Shown: positions 20,337 to 31,994 of the stretch, one piece after another
How positions within the stretch are numbered: the first letter of the stretch is position 1
Layout of the letters: every line of letters starts with the position of its first letter
Assembly: GCA_036365515.1 (NCBI GenBank)
Contig: CM070877.1
Location: forward strand, 248,001-312,000
Source: Torymus aiolomorphi
Lineage: Eukaryota > Arthropoda > Insecta > Hymenoptera > Torymidae
DNA: 64,000 nt
Direction: 5' to 3'
Position numbers and translations under genes: made by a program
The notes under the pieces: generated by a model
Databases searched by the model: none
Told to the model about the DNA's origin: nothing
Seen by the model: the letters and a program-made list of their open reading frames with translations, nothing else

Positions 20337-21479
20337 CAGTGGCGGATCCAGGGGGGGGCGACGAGGGCGATCGCCCCCCCCCCCCCCTCTCTGCAAAACT
20401 CAAAGATAAAAATATTCCGAGGAAGGTACAGAATTGATTTTGTACTTTAAGGTAATGTGTACTTACCGACAAATTTTAGAATGTATATTTCTTTTGCAAA
20501 TAATAATAGAATTACTAACAAAAAAAATTGAGTATAGTATTTACATATACGGAGCGCCTGAAAGAGCTGTTTTTCCAAAAATTTACTCAGAATTTATTTA
20601 ATTAAATAAAAGCCGCAATGCCGATAAGTAGGGATCTGTATACTTCGAATTTTGTCAGTTTTAAAAAGTGTTTATCTCATGGAAATGCTGATAGAATCGC
20701 ACAAAAAAATCTGAGCATAGTATTTACATACACGGAGCGCCTGAAAGAATTGTTTTTCCAAATAAACGTTCGAATGTTTATTAACGGGGTGGCATAGTCC
20801 TACCGTTACCGACCGAGCAATTAACACAGTTTCAAGCTTATTAAAAATAAAATACGTAGAATCACAAAAAATCAAGAGAACACCCTTCTGTGGTTTTGAA
20901 CGTTCTATCACCCAGTAAAAATTTGAAGTCGAAATATCAAATGGTTTTTGCAAAAACTTTGAACGAAACCGAATTTTGTTTTGTTCAAAGTTTTTGCAAA
21001 AACCACTTGATATTTCGACTTCAAACTTTTACTGGATGATAGAATGTTCAAAACCGCAGAAGGGTGTTCTCTTGATTTTTTGTGATTCTACGTATTTTAT
21101 TTTTAATAAACTTGAAACTGTGCCAATTGCTCAGTCGGTAATGATACGGCTATAGCACCCCCTTAATTAAATAATGAAATTGGGTTGATTTTGAGGTTCA
21201 CATCGCCTTAAGTAATAAAATACAGTTTAACAATCGCATCAAGCGTAGAATATTGTAATATTATTATACGGGTGATTCTTATATTTTGAAAAATACTCTC
21301 TATCTATTTCAGTATTAAGTTCAATTCGAAATCAACTTCCAAAATACAAAGTTATATACTTGTATAGACTTTGCAACAAACTTTGCCCACTACCCGTACC
21401 TTTTTTTTTTTTTTTTTAGAAATTTTATTAGCTATTCACCAATCGCCCCCCCCATTTCCCAGTGCTGAATCCGCCACTG
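20337..21479. mobile_element. hAT-type non-autonomous element, 1143 bp, perfect 8-bp TSD
   Basis: AATTCCAT at 20329-20336 is repeated exactly at 21480-21487. The ends are CAGTGGCGGATCCAGG (left) and, complemented, CAGTGGCGGATTCAGC (right), each followed by a G-rich/C-rich run. CAGnGGCGGA ends with 8-bp duplications are typical of hAT elements. Internally, two roughly 66-bp direct copies (ATAGTATTTACATA.ACGGAG at about 20533 and 20718) lie left of a nested foldback. It has no transposase. Confidence 0.92.
20785..21162. mobile_element. 378-bp foldback nested in the hAT element, TTAA flanks
   Basis: TTAA at 20781-20784 and 21163-21166 flank two arms of about 180 bp that are near-perfect inverses around 20974. 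The ends are CGGGGTGGCATAG and CTATAGCACCCCC, and the centre is GTTCAAAGTTTTTGCAAAAAC. Almost the whole element is palindromic. The reading frame across the arm is not a gene. Confidence 0.88.
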
Positions 21480-21487
21480 AATTCCAT

Positions 21488-22130
21488 CAATTATTAATAT
21501 AATAATACTTTTATATTAGTAATTAATAATTAAATAAAAACTAAAAACTAAAAGTATTAACTAATATAATTAATTATTAATTGACTATTATGACTAGAAT
21601 AATATGGCTGTTAAAAAATTATTAATTATTAATTATCATTATTAATAATAATAATTTAGTAATTATTCAATTTTTCTTAAATACATCGAATTGAAAATTA
21701 TTTTAAACTGTTTGAAACTGTTTAAAACTGCTAGAAACTGTTTGAAACTGTTACAAACTATTATAATTAGAAAAAGTATGTCCGAAATCTTACATTTTGT
21801 AACATTTGTAAACAGTTTTAAACAGTTCTAAATACTTTTAAATAATTTTTAAAAATTATGAACTGTTAATAACATTTATAATTTACGACAGGGAAGTTAG
21901 CAAAACCTGTTTAATATATGTCTAAAAACCCGAATAAAATCCGTGGTTTCAAATCTTACGAATAGGCAAACAACATTCAAAATATATTATGTATAACAAA
22001 TTCAATTTTCTCAATAAAGGAGTTTTATAAGTAATACCCATTAGAATCTGTTTCGTTTTTTCTGGGAGCGGAATACACGTAGGATTCTTATCCGTTTTTC
22101 TATTTAAGAGCAGCGCCACCTGCTGACTTC
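21488..22130. other. very AT-rich DNA, no gene
   Basis: Short AT repeats of the form TTTGAAACTGTT recur at 21705-21750, with the opposite form AACAGTTTTAAACAGTT at about 21810. A similar AACTGTTAAAAATAG stretch flanks the hAT element at 19855-19985, so the hAT may have landed in an AT-rich repeat. Confidence 0.45.
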
Positions 22131-22379
22131 TGTAAATTTTGGAGAGTTCTGACCGGATTTTGTCGAGGAAAACTAATGATCATTTGAGGCTACGTAGGTT
22201 CGAGGATAACAAACAGGGTTCTGGTCGGATCCCAGTAAGTTTTACGCATTTAGTGAGGAATCATGGAAAACTTGTCGGAATCCCATCAAATGTAGGGAGG
22301 ACTCGGGGAGATTTCTACACGGGTAGACTTATAGAGATAGACCTGCGCTGTCTATAAGTCTATCTGTCTATGGTCCTTC

Positions 22380-22515
22380 CTTAGTATAAATTGAGGGATC
22401 GAGATTTGTTCGGTTTTCGAGCGTTTTTGCGAGGTATCTCGAAATCTCGAATCGACCTCGAAACTCGAAAGAAATCGAGAAACAGCGCAGAGAGGGCGCG
22501 CGTAGCGCGCCAAAT
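22380..22515 (+). repeat. single diverged unit of the 49.6-kb CTCGAAATCTCGAAT repeat
   Basis: It shares ATAAATTGAG, TCTCGAAATCTCGAAT, CTCGAAAGAAATCGAGA and GCGCGCGTAGCGCGC with the triplicate at 49552-49993. The repeated GCGCG..CGCGC end is itself self-complementary. Confidence 0.65.
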
Positions 22516-22534
22516 TACCGTTAGTGGTTATATG

Positions 22535-22765
22535 GTAATTATGGTAGAGCCATATATCTACTACAATCGTTAGAAAGTAGGCCTTTATAAATTCCTTACA
22601 ATTGATTTCGCAGCATTGTGACAATAATGTAAAACTAACACACACACGCGCACTTGCAAGCTCATTCCACCTTAGCAATGTCTTTGCTGCATGAAAATCA
22701 TATCTCGAAATATTTTGCTATTTTAAATTAAGGCGTTATTACGTAGCGTATAGACAATATATTAT
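22535..22765 (+). repeat. dispersed repeat, second copy of 10590-10895
   Basis: Shares nearly all of the sequence at 10590-10895 but lacks about 90 bp in the middle. It directly follows the CTCGAAATC-type unit. Confidence 0.75.
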
Positions 22766-23219
22766 AATAGGGGAATCTATAAACAATACCAAATCTTTAA
22801 ATAATCAATTATTTTTTAATATTCTCTTTAACTCCTGGTTCACGGATGATGTTTTACTAACGCCTATAAATAAAATTAAATAAATAACATAGAAGTAATA
22901 AAAAAGCATCAACCATTAACGCTCAAATAACAACAAATTTGGCTGTGACTTTGAGCTCACAGCTTTTAATGAAATTGCGATAAATTCTACTCGGGACCAA
23001 ATATCCTAGATGTTTTCGGGTCCTTACATACGATTTCTTACTTTTTTGTTACATTTTTTTCACATTTTCTTAACATTTTCAATTTTCGCTAGGGTATTAC
23101 TCAAACCTTATATTTCACAACAATTATTGAGAACGCACGATTCCGTGTACTCGCTTCGCTCGTGCGAAAAACGTCTCATGCGGTAAATAATCACCTTCCA
23201 CACCAGTGTCATAATGTAC

Positions 23220-23740
23220 TATTTTTCAGAAAATTATAAGCAATCAAAGGTAGCGTTAGAAAATGTTTAAAAATTTGTCTTCATTTTAAGCGATTTAATG
23301 GATCCTCTTTTTAACAATTTTCTTACGTTACCTTTGATTGCTTATAAGATCCTGAAAAATCAATATTTTTCAATGAGTCAAAGCTTAAATTGTAGCTTTT
23401 GCTGTCTACTTTTAGAAACTTTTTTGCTCGTCTTCGCACCATAAATAATAGGCAATAAGAGAGCCATCTTTTTTTAACGAAATATAGTATATTTGAGATT
23501 ATATTGCTCATATCACAAGAAAAAGGACCCATTGGACGGAATTGTGAGCACTGCGCTTCATTTTTAGATACCAGAAATCGACTTTTAAAGCCTCATTAAA
23601 ATCCGTTTTTCAAAGGCTGTGTATTCTCATTGCTAGATGGGAATATTGAATTTTTCTTCCGAAATTAGCTAGTGCAATTTTATAAAATTATGTTCAAAAA
23701 CATACGTTAAGGCAAAGGTAAGGCCCTTTCAAGCGAGACT
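23220..23740. mobile_element. partial foldback element, relative of 60137-60738 and 44730-44842
   Basis: ATTATAAGCAATCAAAGGTA at 23230 and TACCTTTGATTGCTTATAAG at 23331 form a palindrome, followed by a flank (AGCTTAAATTGTAGCTTTTGC, TTTTTGCTCG) shared with the right arm at 60560-60700. The last 100 bp (23635-23740, ending AAGGCCCTTTCAAGCGAGAC) recur in direct orientation at 44733-44842. Confidence 0.65.
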
Positions 23741-24000
23741 GCACGGAGAGAATTTTAGGAGAGGAGACATCTTAGTGGTAGCAACGAATATAGACGCATA
23801 TAGAAGCGTACGTCAGATGGGGGCGAGAACGAAAAAAAATTAGTTCCGCCTTGACCGAGTGATGGCGCTAGCATTGACTTTGTAGTTTGTATGCTTCTCT
23901 TCTCACTACTGTGAATCGCGGCTCGGCGGCTCGCGCGCGCGCCGTCCGCGGCCCGCCGGCCCGCACCGTTCACGATGATCCGGGCGCAAGCGCCGTAAAG
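23741..24000. repeat. inverted-repeat end matching 43590-44015
   Basis: CACGGAGAGAATTTTAGGA at 23742 and AACGAATATAGACGCATATA at 23783 occur on the opposite strand at 44015 and 43665. The rest is moderately GC-rich to 24000 (GCTCGCGCGCGCGCCGTCCG at about 23928). It could be one end of a large element or a solitary end. The long minus-strand frame here has no domain. Confidence 0.55.
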
Positions 24001-27000
24001 CATTATGACTGCATGGTGATTTGCAATATGAAATGTTATAAAATTTTTTTATAAATAACAATTTAATAATGATTAAATAAAATTTAATTTACAAATAAAT
24101 TATATCAAATATAATTAAAAGTTAATAAATTCTTACAATTATTTGATTAAAAAAATAATAATTGAAAGAAATAAAAAAAGATATAAATTGTTATACAAGA
24201 AAGTAAATAGTAATAATTAGTTATGTAGTCATATATGTACAGTTATTTAACTTGATATATCATATCACTTTTCGACTGTATGCAACCATTATATTAATTT
24301 TCATATTCACTGTAAAATGATATATTGTGTATCAAGGGTGCACTCAACGTTGGATTTAACAGACCGAGTATTTATAAGTACAAGTCGAAGGCAAGTTAGC
24401 ACGAGTCTCTGCAAACTCGCGATATAAAAAAGCCCACCAGCCTTTGGGTGCACATGATATTATGTTTTCTGACAGTTTTTAATTTTCGAATAATTTATTC
24501 ATCATAATCAATGTATCAATAAAGGTTTAAGAAGAAAGACGCGGGGGTATTATATCAGACAACTAAATTGTCAGATGGGTGATTTTAAAGAAATTTTTTA
24601 AATTTATACATATTGTTTTACATTTATATACATTTATATACACTTCCATAAAATTAAGAAAAAAAAGTCTTATATAGCGAAAATTTAAAAAAAATATATA
24701 AATGTATATAAATGTATATCTGTAAAAAAACTAAATATATGTATATTTACAAAAATACAAATTTTCAATACAACTATTCAAAATGTAAGAAAAAATATAT
24801 AAATGTAAATAAGTAAAAATTTTTGTAAAAAAAACTTATATAAATGTATATAAACATATATAAACGTAAAAAATGTTCCAATTACAACTTTTATAAACAC
24901 TTATTATATAAGTTTATATACATTTTTTTACATTTATATACATTTTCCATTTCCATCGGGGATGTAACGCGTTCTTCGCACGAGCGATGCGAGTGAGAAA
25001 AGTCACACGAGCTAAAAATCATATTACGCACCAGTTTCGAACCGTATTTTGTACCACGAGAGCCGAATAATTATGTTAAAGTTATGATTTTGAGGTTACA
25101 GTGGTATAAAATGTTTAAAGTTTAGTATATAAAAATTTAAAAAAACATGGCAAGAAGTCCATAATATTCTCATTAAATTATTTTAATATGATATGTGATA
25201 TCGATATTTTCAATACCATTTCCACCTAACCATTAAACTATAGAAAATGCGGTGATTAAGGGAATTAAGCCCTACGTTGACAGATGATCTAAAAATTTTA
25301 TGGGAATACATCTTTTACATTTTTTGGAATGTTTTTCCTCTAGTTAAAAGTCTGTAAGTTTATGCAATTTGTTTTTAATTTTTATAGACGAGAATTTTTT
25401 TAATATTTATTTTTGAAAAGAATTCCTTTCGTGTTCTGAATAGCTCCCGTTTGTAATTGACAGTATCAGATTTGGAAAATATTTTAAACGACTTTATATT
25501 TAAGATATTCCTTGAAGCAAATGGCCACATTATATTTAATAAAATATCTATATAACATTTCACCATTCTGATAAAATACCTCCCCTGTGGATAAAAAGAT
25601 GCTGCAGCAATCTCAAAGTAATGGATCAGGCATAAAAAACGTAGAATCGATTTTTAAAATTGAAAAACACAAAAATCGACCCTGCGTTACCAACATGATT
25701 GTTAATTCTACTTAAATTCATGGAATGTTCATTAATATGTTCTGCTCTCAGTTAATACGTGTTTGCATAAATAATTTTAACATATGTTTTACACATTATT
25801 TCAGTAATTTAATTTCATTAATTATTTAAAAACAATAGAAATAATATGCAAACTCGATATTATTCGATGGAAACCGAGCGGGAAGGTGGCAGATATTTTC
25901 CATCAGGATAGGATAGGAAATACAGGAATATTAGGTTAAGGAAGAAAAGGTAATGAATATTTTTAAATATTCCTAACATGCACTAAAAATTAAAATCTTT
26001 TGCCTGTAATCAGATATTTTTTCATTTCAATAATCTACAAAAAAATGCAAATTAGTTACCATGCGAAACTATTCACCACAATTTATTACAAAAGATAAAA
26101 CAAAATTATAAGTTATATTGCTTTATGCACGTTACTACAAGTAATTGTTATTAATTTCAAGTTTATATCTATTACGTGAATCAATACTGAATTCAAGTAC
26201 TTTCTGATTATCCGAACAAAGTATTATAATCTAAATCATTTATGAACGTAAATATGGATTATAAACAAAAAGACGATAATTGATACGGCATGACAGCGCT
26301 CATACCCCAAGAACTATAGAATAATTTAGTATAAATGATGTCTTACAATTTAATATAGTATATACATGCAATATAAAAAAAAATCGTAGTGTATAAAAAG
26401 TGACATTATATTTTTAATAATTTTACTTCAATAATTTTACAAAATGAATATTGTAACTACGAAATGGAAATTACTATTATCAAATTAGCAATAAAAATGT
26501 TTATAGAATTAAATACAACTACACAAACTTTTTTTACATGAAGATCTATGATTTATAAATAAATTATCACACAGCATTGAAAAAAGTGAAAAATTTCTAC
26601 GAAGCAAAATGAAATTGAAAATTAATAACTAGTATTTTACTTATTTGAAGATAATCATAAATATTATAATTAAAAATCATGCTTTATATTAATAAATGGC
26701 CATTAAATGTCACCTTTTATTGAATCACAAAAATAATTGTCTGTAAGGAAATCAACATATATTGACGTAAGCTCAGGTTAGCGGAGAGCATTCGGGGAAT
26801 GAGGATAGGAACTCAGGTTTAATAAAGTCCAGAACACTATAGATATTTTAATTATATAGAAGATAAATTTTATATACGGTAGAGTGGAAATTAGAAAAAA
26901 AATAACTAAATCTAGAATTAATAAAATTAACGCGGCGGCTTTACGGGCATGCGAAATGCTCACGAGTAGCTGGTCCCTCTAAACCTTCCCCATAGACTAT

Positions 27001-27005
27001 ATTCT
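24001..27005. other. about 3 kb of AT-rich DNA without a gene
   Basis: I find no credible coding frame. At 24600-24955, ATTTATATACATTTATATAC and its complement alternate many times, giving a self-complementary block. At 24960-25110, a CACGAGCGATGCGAGTGAG hairpin relic and AGTGGTATAAAATG match 35380-35525. The remainder is simple AT-rich sequence with scattered short inverted repeats. Confidence 0.5.
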
Positions 27006-27475
27006 TTTTTGCATTGAGCGGAAGCTAATTCCGCACTAAGCGAGGAAGTCAGGGGCTCCTTTTGCCGTTGGGCGATCTAAGTCGCCCTCAGCGGGAGTAT
27101 CAGGCGGAGGTCTGCTCTGTCGAGCGATCTGGCACGGAGTCACGAGCGCTGAGTCCCGTCTCCGGCGTGGAGCGGCGATCAACTATGTGCCGAAAGTTCG
27201 GGGGCGCAAGTCAAGCTTCTGCGCTCGTAGGAGGGCGAGCTTCTCCCTCGCTGATTGGCTCAGCCGACGGCGCGCGAGAGAGAGGGAGAATGAGACTTCC
27301 TGAGTGCCTCTGGCGGGCCCGCGGTCGAGCAGCGGCGGCGCCGAGCTTCCGCGAAGCTCTTCGAGGCGCACCGGCTCGCTACCTACCGGGAAAAAGTCGA
27401 GCCTCGGGAATTCTCGGACTAAACGGCCGACAATTTTGCTTGTTGCTCATTTCAATAATAGCTGCGGACGTCAAT
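27006..27475. other. GC- and CpG-rich island in AT-rich surroundings
   Basis: About 470 bp, rich in CG dinucleotides (for example GACGGCGCGCGAGAGAGAGG at 27266), set between very AT-rich flanks. It has long frames on both strands (a 171-codon frame on +), as expected of GC-rich DNA, and no recognisable domain. It could be a promoter/first-exon island or part of an element. The edge next to the P-type pseudogene may be coincidental. Confidence 0.4.
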
Positions 27476-27631
27476 ATTCATATTAGCTTAAGACAATACA
27501 ATAAGCGTAACAACTTGTTGAAATTTTATCATGAAAAAAAAAATTATTTCCTTTGTGTTAAAAAATACATATTCTAATTTAGTTTCTCATTAAGTAATAC
27601 AGACATTAATAAAATTTAATATGTTCTTTTT

Positions 27632-30600
27632 TTACTCATGACTCAATTTCTGCAACTTAGCATTAGGCTTGTTACCAGCAAAATGTCTTTTTCTTGAACT
27701 TTTAGCATCTCGCAAATCATAATTTATCCATTTCACCTTATTAAAAATATTAACTCTAATAAAAAACACAATTACAGCCTCACGATGCGATTTACAAGGT
27801 TCGTCATGTAATCCAAAACTGTGCATGATATTTAAGAATTTCAGCTGTGATTTTATCAATTAAAACTTTACTAACTTCTGTCTTGTAACTTACTTCAGAA
27901 AATAGTGTATCAAAAGTTTCAATAGCTGTTATAATGATTCTATAAAAAGCGTCAGAAGGAACGCAAAGATTTCCAAGTTCATTGGTCACATTAAATACTT
28001 TATACGCTTTAAAAAAAGTAATAGATCATCGTTACTTTCCATGTTACAATTAACTCTAGTGAAAAAAACTTTACAGTCAGAACAATTAAATTTTGAAATA
28101 CATTTCATAGCTATATATCCAGCAACATACTTTATTGCTCCCCGTAAAGGAGTACATGAATTTTGGCGATTGTGAGAATTTGTCAAAATACTATTCATTT
28201 TATCATAAGTTTTGGATGACAAGCTCCTATCTATATTATTCAAATTCTCACTCCCTTCATTTAATGAATTAGATACTTCTTGAAATTCATTATCATCAAC
28301 ATCACCTACAACTATGTCTGAATCAGACATCTCTTCAACGAAAGTATCTTCATTTTCATCGAAATGAACAGATTCATTTACTCCATCGAATGAAATTTCA
28401 CTGCAAACCTCTTCAATATCATCGTTAATTAATTCATCATTTTCATTACTTACATTTACTTCGATGATACTGTTGCCATTTGCAAGAAAATTACAAGTAA
28501 TACGATCCGTATTATCGTCAATGTCTTCAGTAAACGCGGGCACAGGATTGGTCATATTTTCTAACGATTCTTGTAAATCAAGGTTAGTACTTTTCGTACA
28601 AATTGCTAGTAACGCTACTGTTTCGTCAGGTTCGCAGTTTGTTAATTTCGATGAAGACGTTAAATTTGCAGTAATACTATACTGTAAATTATGCCTCACT
28701 TGCATCGCAGTTGGATTTTGATTGTGACCAGAACGACTTCTTAAAACAGAAAATAAATTTTCTAACGGATCTTGATTTAAACGCGTCGTTAACGAATATA
28801 CTCCCTCGTTTGATGCCATATCTTCCCATTGCAAAAGTATACTGTTAATCGTAAAATAAAAACCGTCAAAGCATGGCGGATTACCGTTTTTATCAACGTA
28901 TTTTCAGGTTTCGATCCAATTCAAAGAATCTTTCAAATACTGTACTACTTTGAGGATTTAAGTTTGACAAAGGACTACGCAAAGGATTACCATCTCGAGA
29001 ACTTCTACTATTTAAACAATCAAAAAGGTCGGTTACTTTTTTAATAAAATTTGCTGTTGCAATGCAATCGGGATGAATGAAAGGTTTTTCTGATGTGACC
29101 GCGCATGTTAATAAAGCTGAAGAAACACTGTTACTAAAAATTTGAGCCGCAAGACTAACGTTCATTAACTGAAAAGCATTAGGATCTAGATATCTGTCTG
29201 TTAGTTTAGGGGCAGATTTAGTTGGAAGATCTTTTTCATGATTTCTTAATTTCCGAATCGCATCCCATGACACGGGTTTCTCATTAATTTCAAATTGACG
29301 TTTGCGAAAAGTGTTACGAAGGCATTTAAGTAAATGGGGAGCATCAAAACTGAAGAAAATTTTACGATTGTTTCGTTCAAGAAATGGTTTATTTTTGGTT
29401 ATTCCCAATTTTTTTATAGCCGATTGATTTGGCGATCCTTGATCGCATACCATTGATTTTAATAGAAAACCAGTACCTTCAACGTAATCTATCACATCTA
29501 AAATGATTTTGTACAATAACTTTCCATTTACACTGTTATGGCGAATATAGTAGCAAATAGGCTGTCTCCAATCATTTTGCCTACCTCGTAACATAAAAAC
29601 TAAAACATGATTACCACGATTTGCATTGCGACTATGCTTTCCCATATCAGTGTAACCTTCAATCAAATCCTTTTTTGGGTTGTAATCTAACTACGTTTTT
29701 ATGCTCATTTCATCCCACATTAATACGCACTCGCGCTCTTTTACTGTTATTGTGCTTGATTTTATTTTTAACAATTCAAATAACTTAATGTTATTTCCAG
29801 GCTCCAAATCAAGTTCATTAATTCATCGTTTTATCAAACTAATACATGGTGTTATGATAAGGCAAACTTCTTTTGGTCACGCAAATAACAATAAGCTTTT
29901 GGAGATATATAAAATAAAATCACAGCAAATTCTTTTTCATCATTAGACCACTTTCTGAGTTTGACATGATTCATTTGCATTTTAAAAAAGTTTAATATAT
30001 TTGCATTAAGCATTAAATACTCATCATAAAAAGAAACTGCTTCCTTAGATTTTTAATTTTACGTTCAAGATTTTTAATTTTTTTATCTCTATTACGAATA
30101 TCTTTAGAAAGTTTAATAGCCTTTTGTTCATACACATCTCTTCGTACACTCATTATTTTAGTCACATACTGTGCTTGTTTACATTGTTTATCTTTTTTGT
30201 TTAACTGCTCTTATAAACTCGCAGTTTCATGTTGTAATTATTGAACTGAAGTTTCATACTTCTTAGTTTGAACATTTGCATTTAATGATTTTCCGGTAGA
30301 GTCACAATTAAAGTTGGACTTGCTTTGCATTCCTGAACAAGATGGCTCTGCTGCATCAAAGTGTTGAGGAATGTTATGACTAGTTTCTATTAAAGAAGAT
30401 GTTTCTAAATCAATTCCCTCAAAGCTTTGTGGCATGTTGTTACTTCTTTCTGTTATAAAGGGTGTTTCTAAATCAATAACTGATCTGTCTTCAGAGGTAG
30501 GAGGAAGATCAATTCCAGAGCCATCATGTTCTTCAACGTTACCGGAATCATTCGAATCAGTATCTGAAGCCTTTTGAATAGGTATAGCCATATTTTTCAA

Positions 30601-30766
30601 TTTTGTCATACCAGAACCGATTACAAAATTGTCAGCAGTAAAATGGTCATTGCAAAGTCGCTTGGCTTCCAGTTGTTTGTCATCCAATTTAAGAAGATTG
30701 TCATTGCCTGAGTGAATGATCCAGTTTAGTTGTCTATGTAAACGAAATATATGATTGATAGAGGGA
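27632..30766 (-). pseudogene. P-element/THAP9-like transposase, multiply broken
   Basis: Read on the minus strand. At 30766-30238 there is the second half of a THAP finger (RLCNDHFTADNF) and an acidic Ser-rich linker. At 30170-30050 there is a basic coiled-coil-like stretch. At about 29950-29670 the catalytic domain starts (LRKWSNDEKEFA, MWDEMSIK). At 29666-28893 it continues (IEGYTDMGKHSRNANRG, VCDQGSPNQ, FSFDAPHLLKCLRN). At 28834-27632 lies the C-terminal part (RLNQDPLENLFSVLRSRSG, GAIKYVAGYIA, NIMHSFGLHDEP). These match the RNase-H-like, inserted GTP-binding and C-terminal regions of P-type transposases. Breaks: TAG at 29693-29691, a TGA in the segment near 29826, and frameshifts near 28897, 28015 and 27850. 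The first THAP cysteines are not found. No terminal repeats were identified. It is clearly dead. Confidence 0.87.
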
Positions 30767-31990
30767 AAATTTAAGTCTTATAAGGACTGTATCTCAGATC
30801 CGGATCATGGATTTTTCTCAAACTTTGAGATCTGTTTTTAGATGTTAAAATATAAAACGAACCGGAGTTAGACCCTCACGCTTTGATAAACTGAAGTTAT
30901 GAACATTTTTAACTGCATTTAAGGAAATACTGAAAAAAAATGCTTGCTTTGTTTCAGCAAAACCCGTGAGCCGGAACCCTGAGCCTCTCCGAGTTAGTAA
31001 GAGAGGAAAAGGATCCTCTAACAAAACTATCGGAATATGTAATCTTTAAAAAGAGCTATATCAAAGCCATCACCTTATAAAATTAATTGCCTAATAATTC
31101 TCAAAAATATAGATATAAAAAAGACCACTTTTACTAAAATGAAAAGATACGTTAATTCATACGTACAAATAAATACATAAATGCTTAAGGTGGCTCCCGA
31201 GCGATATATATGTATATAAATATAAAAATTTTTACGATGATTACTTCACATATTATAATTTGAGAAACAATATAGAATGAAACAATAGTTCTTGAAGAAA
31301 CAAACACAAAATTTTCAAAGAAATTTAAATATTGTTCAAGAAGATATCGACAATTGAAAAAGAAATCAACAAAACCCATAATTCTTTTTCATTTTTCATC
31401 CAATTTTAATTTGCAAGGTCTCATTTTATTCTTTGTTCAATTTCAGGGGACGTAGCAATATAAAAAATTCGAAAATTTTCAAAACTTGCAAAGTTATAAG
31501 CAATTGTTTGTGATCAAGTTTATGGATTTTCTCAGCAAATTTTTCATAGATCATACGAATTTTGGCCCAGATACTCGCCTTATTATAAGTACCGGGTAGT
31601 CCTATACCGAGCCGAATCCATCGGAAAATAAAAAAATGCCCGAGCGAATAAAAATCTGAAAAATCGATTTTGAACATAATATTAAAAAAAATAAATTTCA
31701 GTCAAAAACAACAAATGCATCTGCTAAAATTAATTTAAAAACAGTACATGGTGCAACTAGGGAGGAAAGTTGACTTTTTCTAGCGAGGGTGATAATTGAC
31801 AAGTGGTTCTCGAGTGATCAAAATTATCATCCGAATTTGAAAAAGTCAATTGCTCTAGGGCTTCATCAATACCAAATCAGAGAGTCGAAGTCGGACGGCA
31901 GCTTCGAGTCTGCGCAGTAGAGACTGTCGCGGATTGGGCGCTCGCGCTGCACACCGTAGCGCGCGCTTTCAAATGACAAGTGAATTTAAG
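30767..31990. other. no gene seen; one hairpin
   Basis: AT-rich to about 31740. At 31758-31858, GGAAAGTTGACTTTTTC is mirrored by GAAAAAGTCAATTGCTC, giving a hairpin with a AATTATCA-type inner pairing. A short GC-rich stretch (31900-31980) follows, directly before the satellite. Confidence 0.5.
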
Positions 31991-31994
31991 CTAG

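Noticed and set aside
27062..27577. 171-codon frame in the GC-rich island
   Set aside because: Overlapping long frames on both strands are expected of CG-rich DNA, and there is no domain or consistent splice structure.
27632..30766. Treating the broken THAP9-like frames as separate genes with introns
   Set aside because: Joins lack GT-AG signals at the breaks, and shifts fall in homopolymer runs, which is the pattern of decay.
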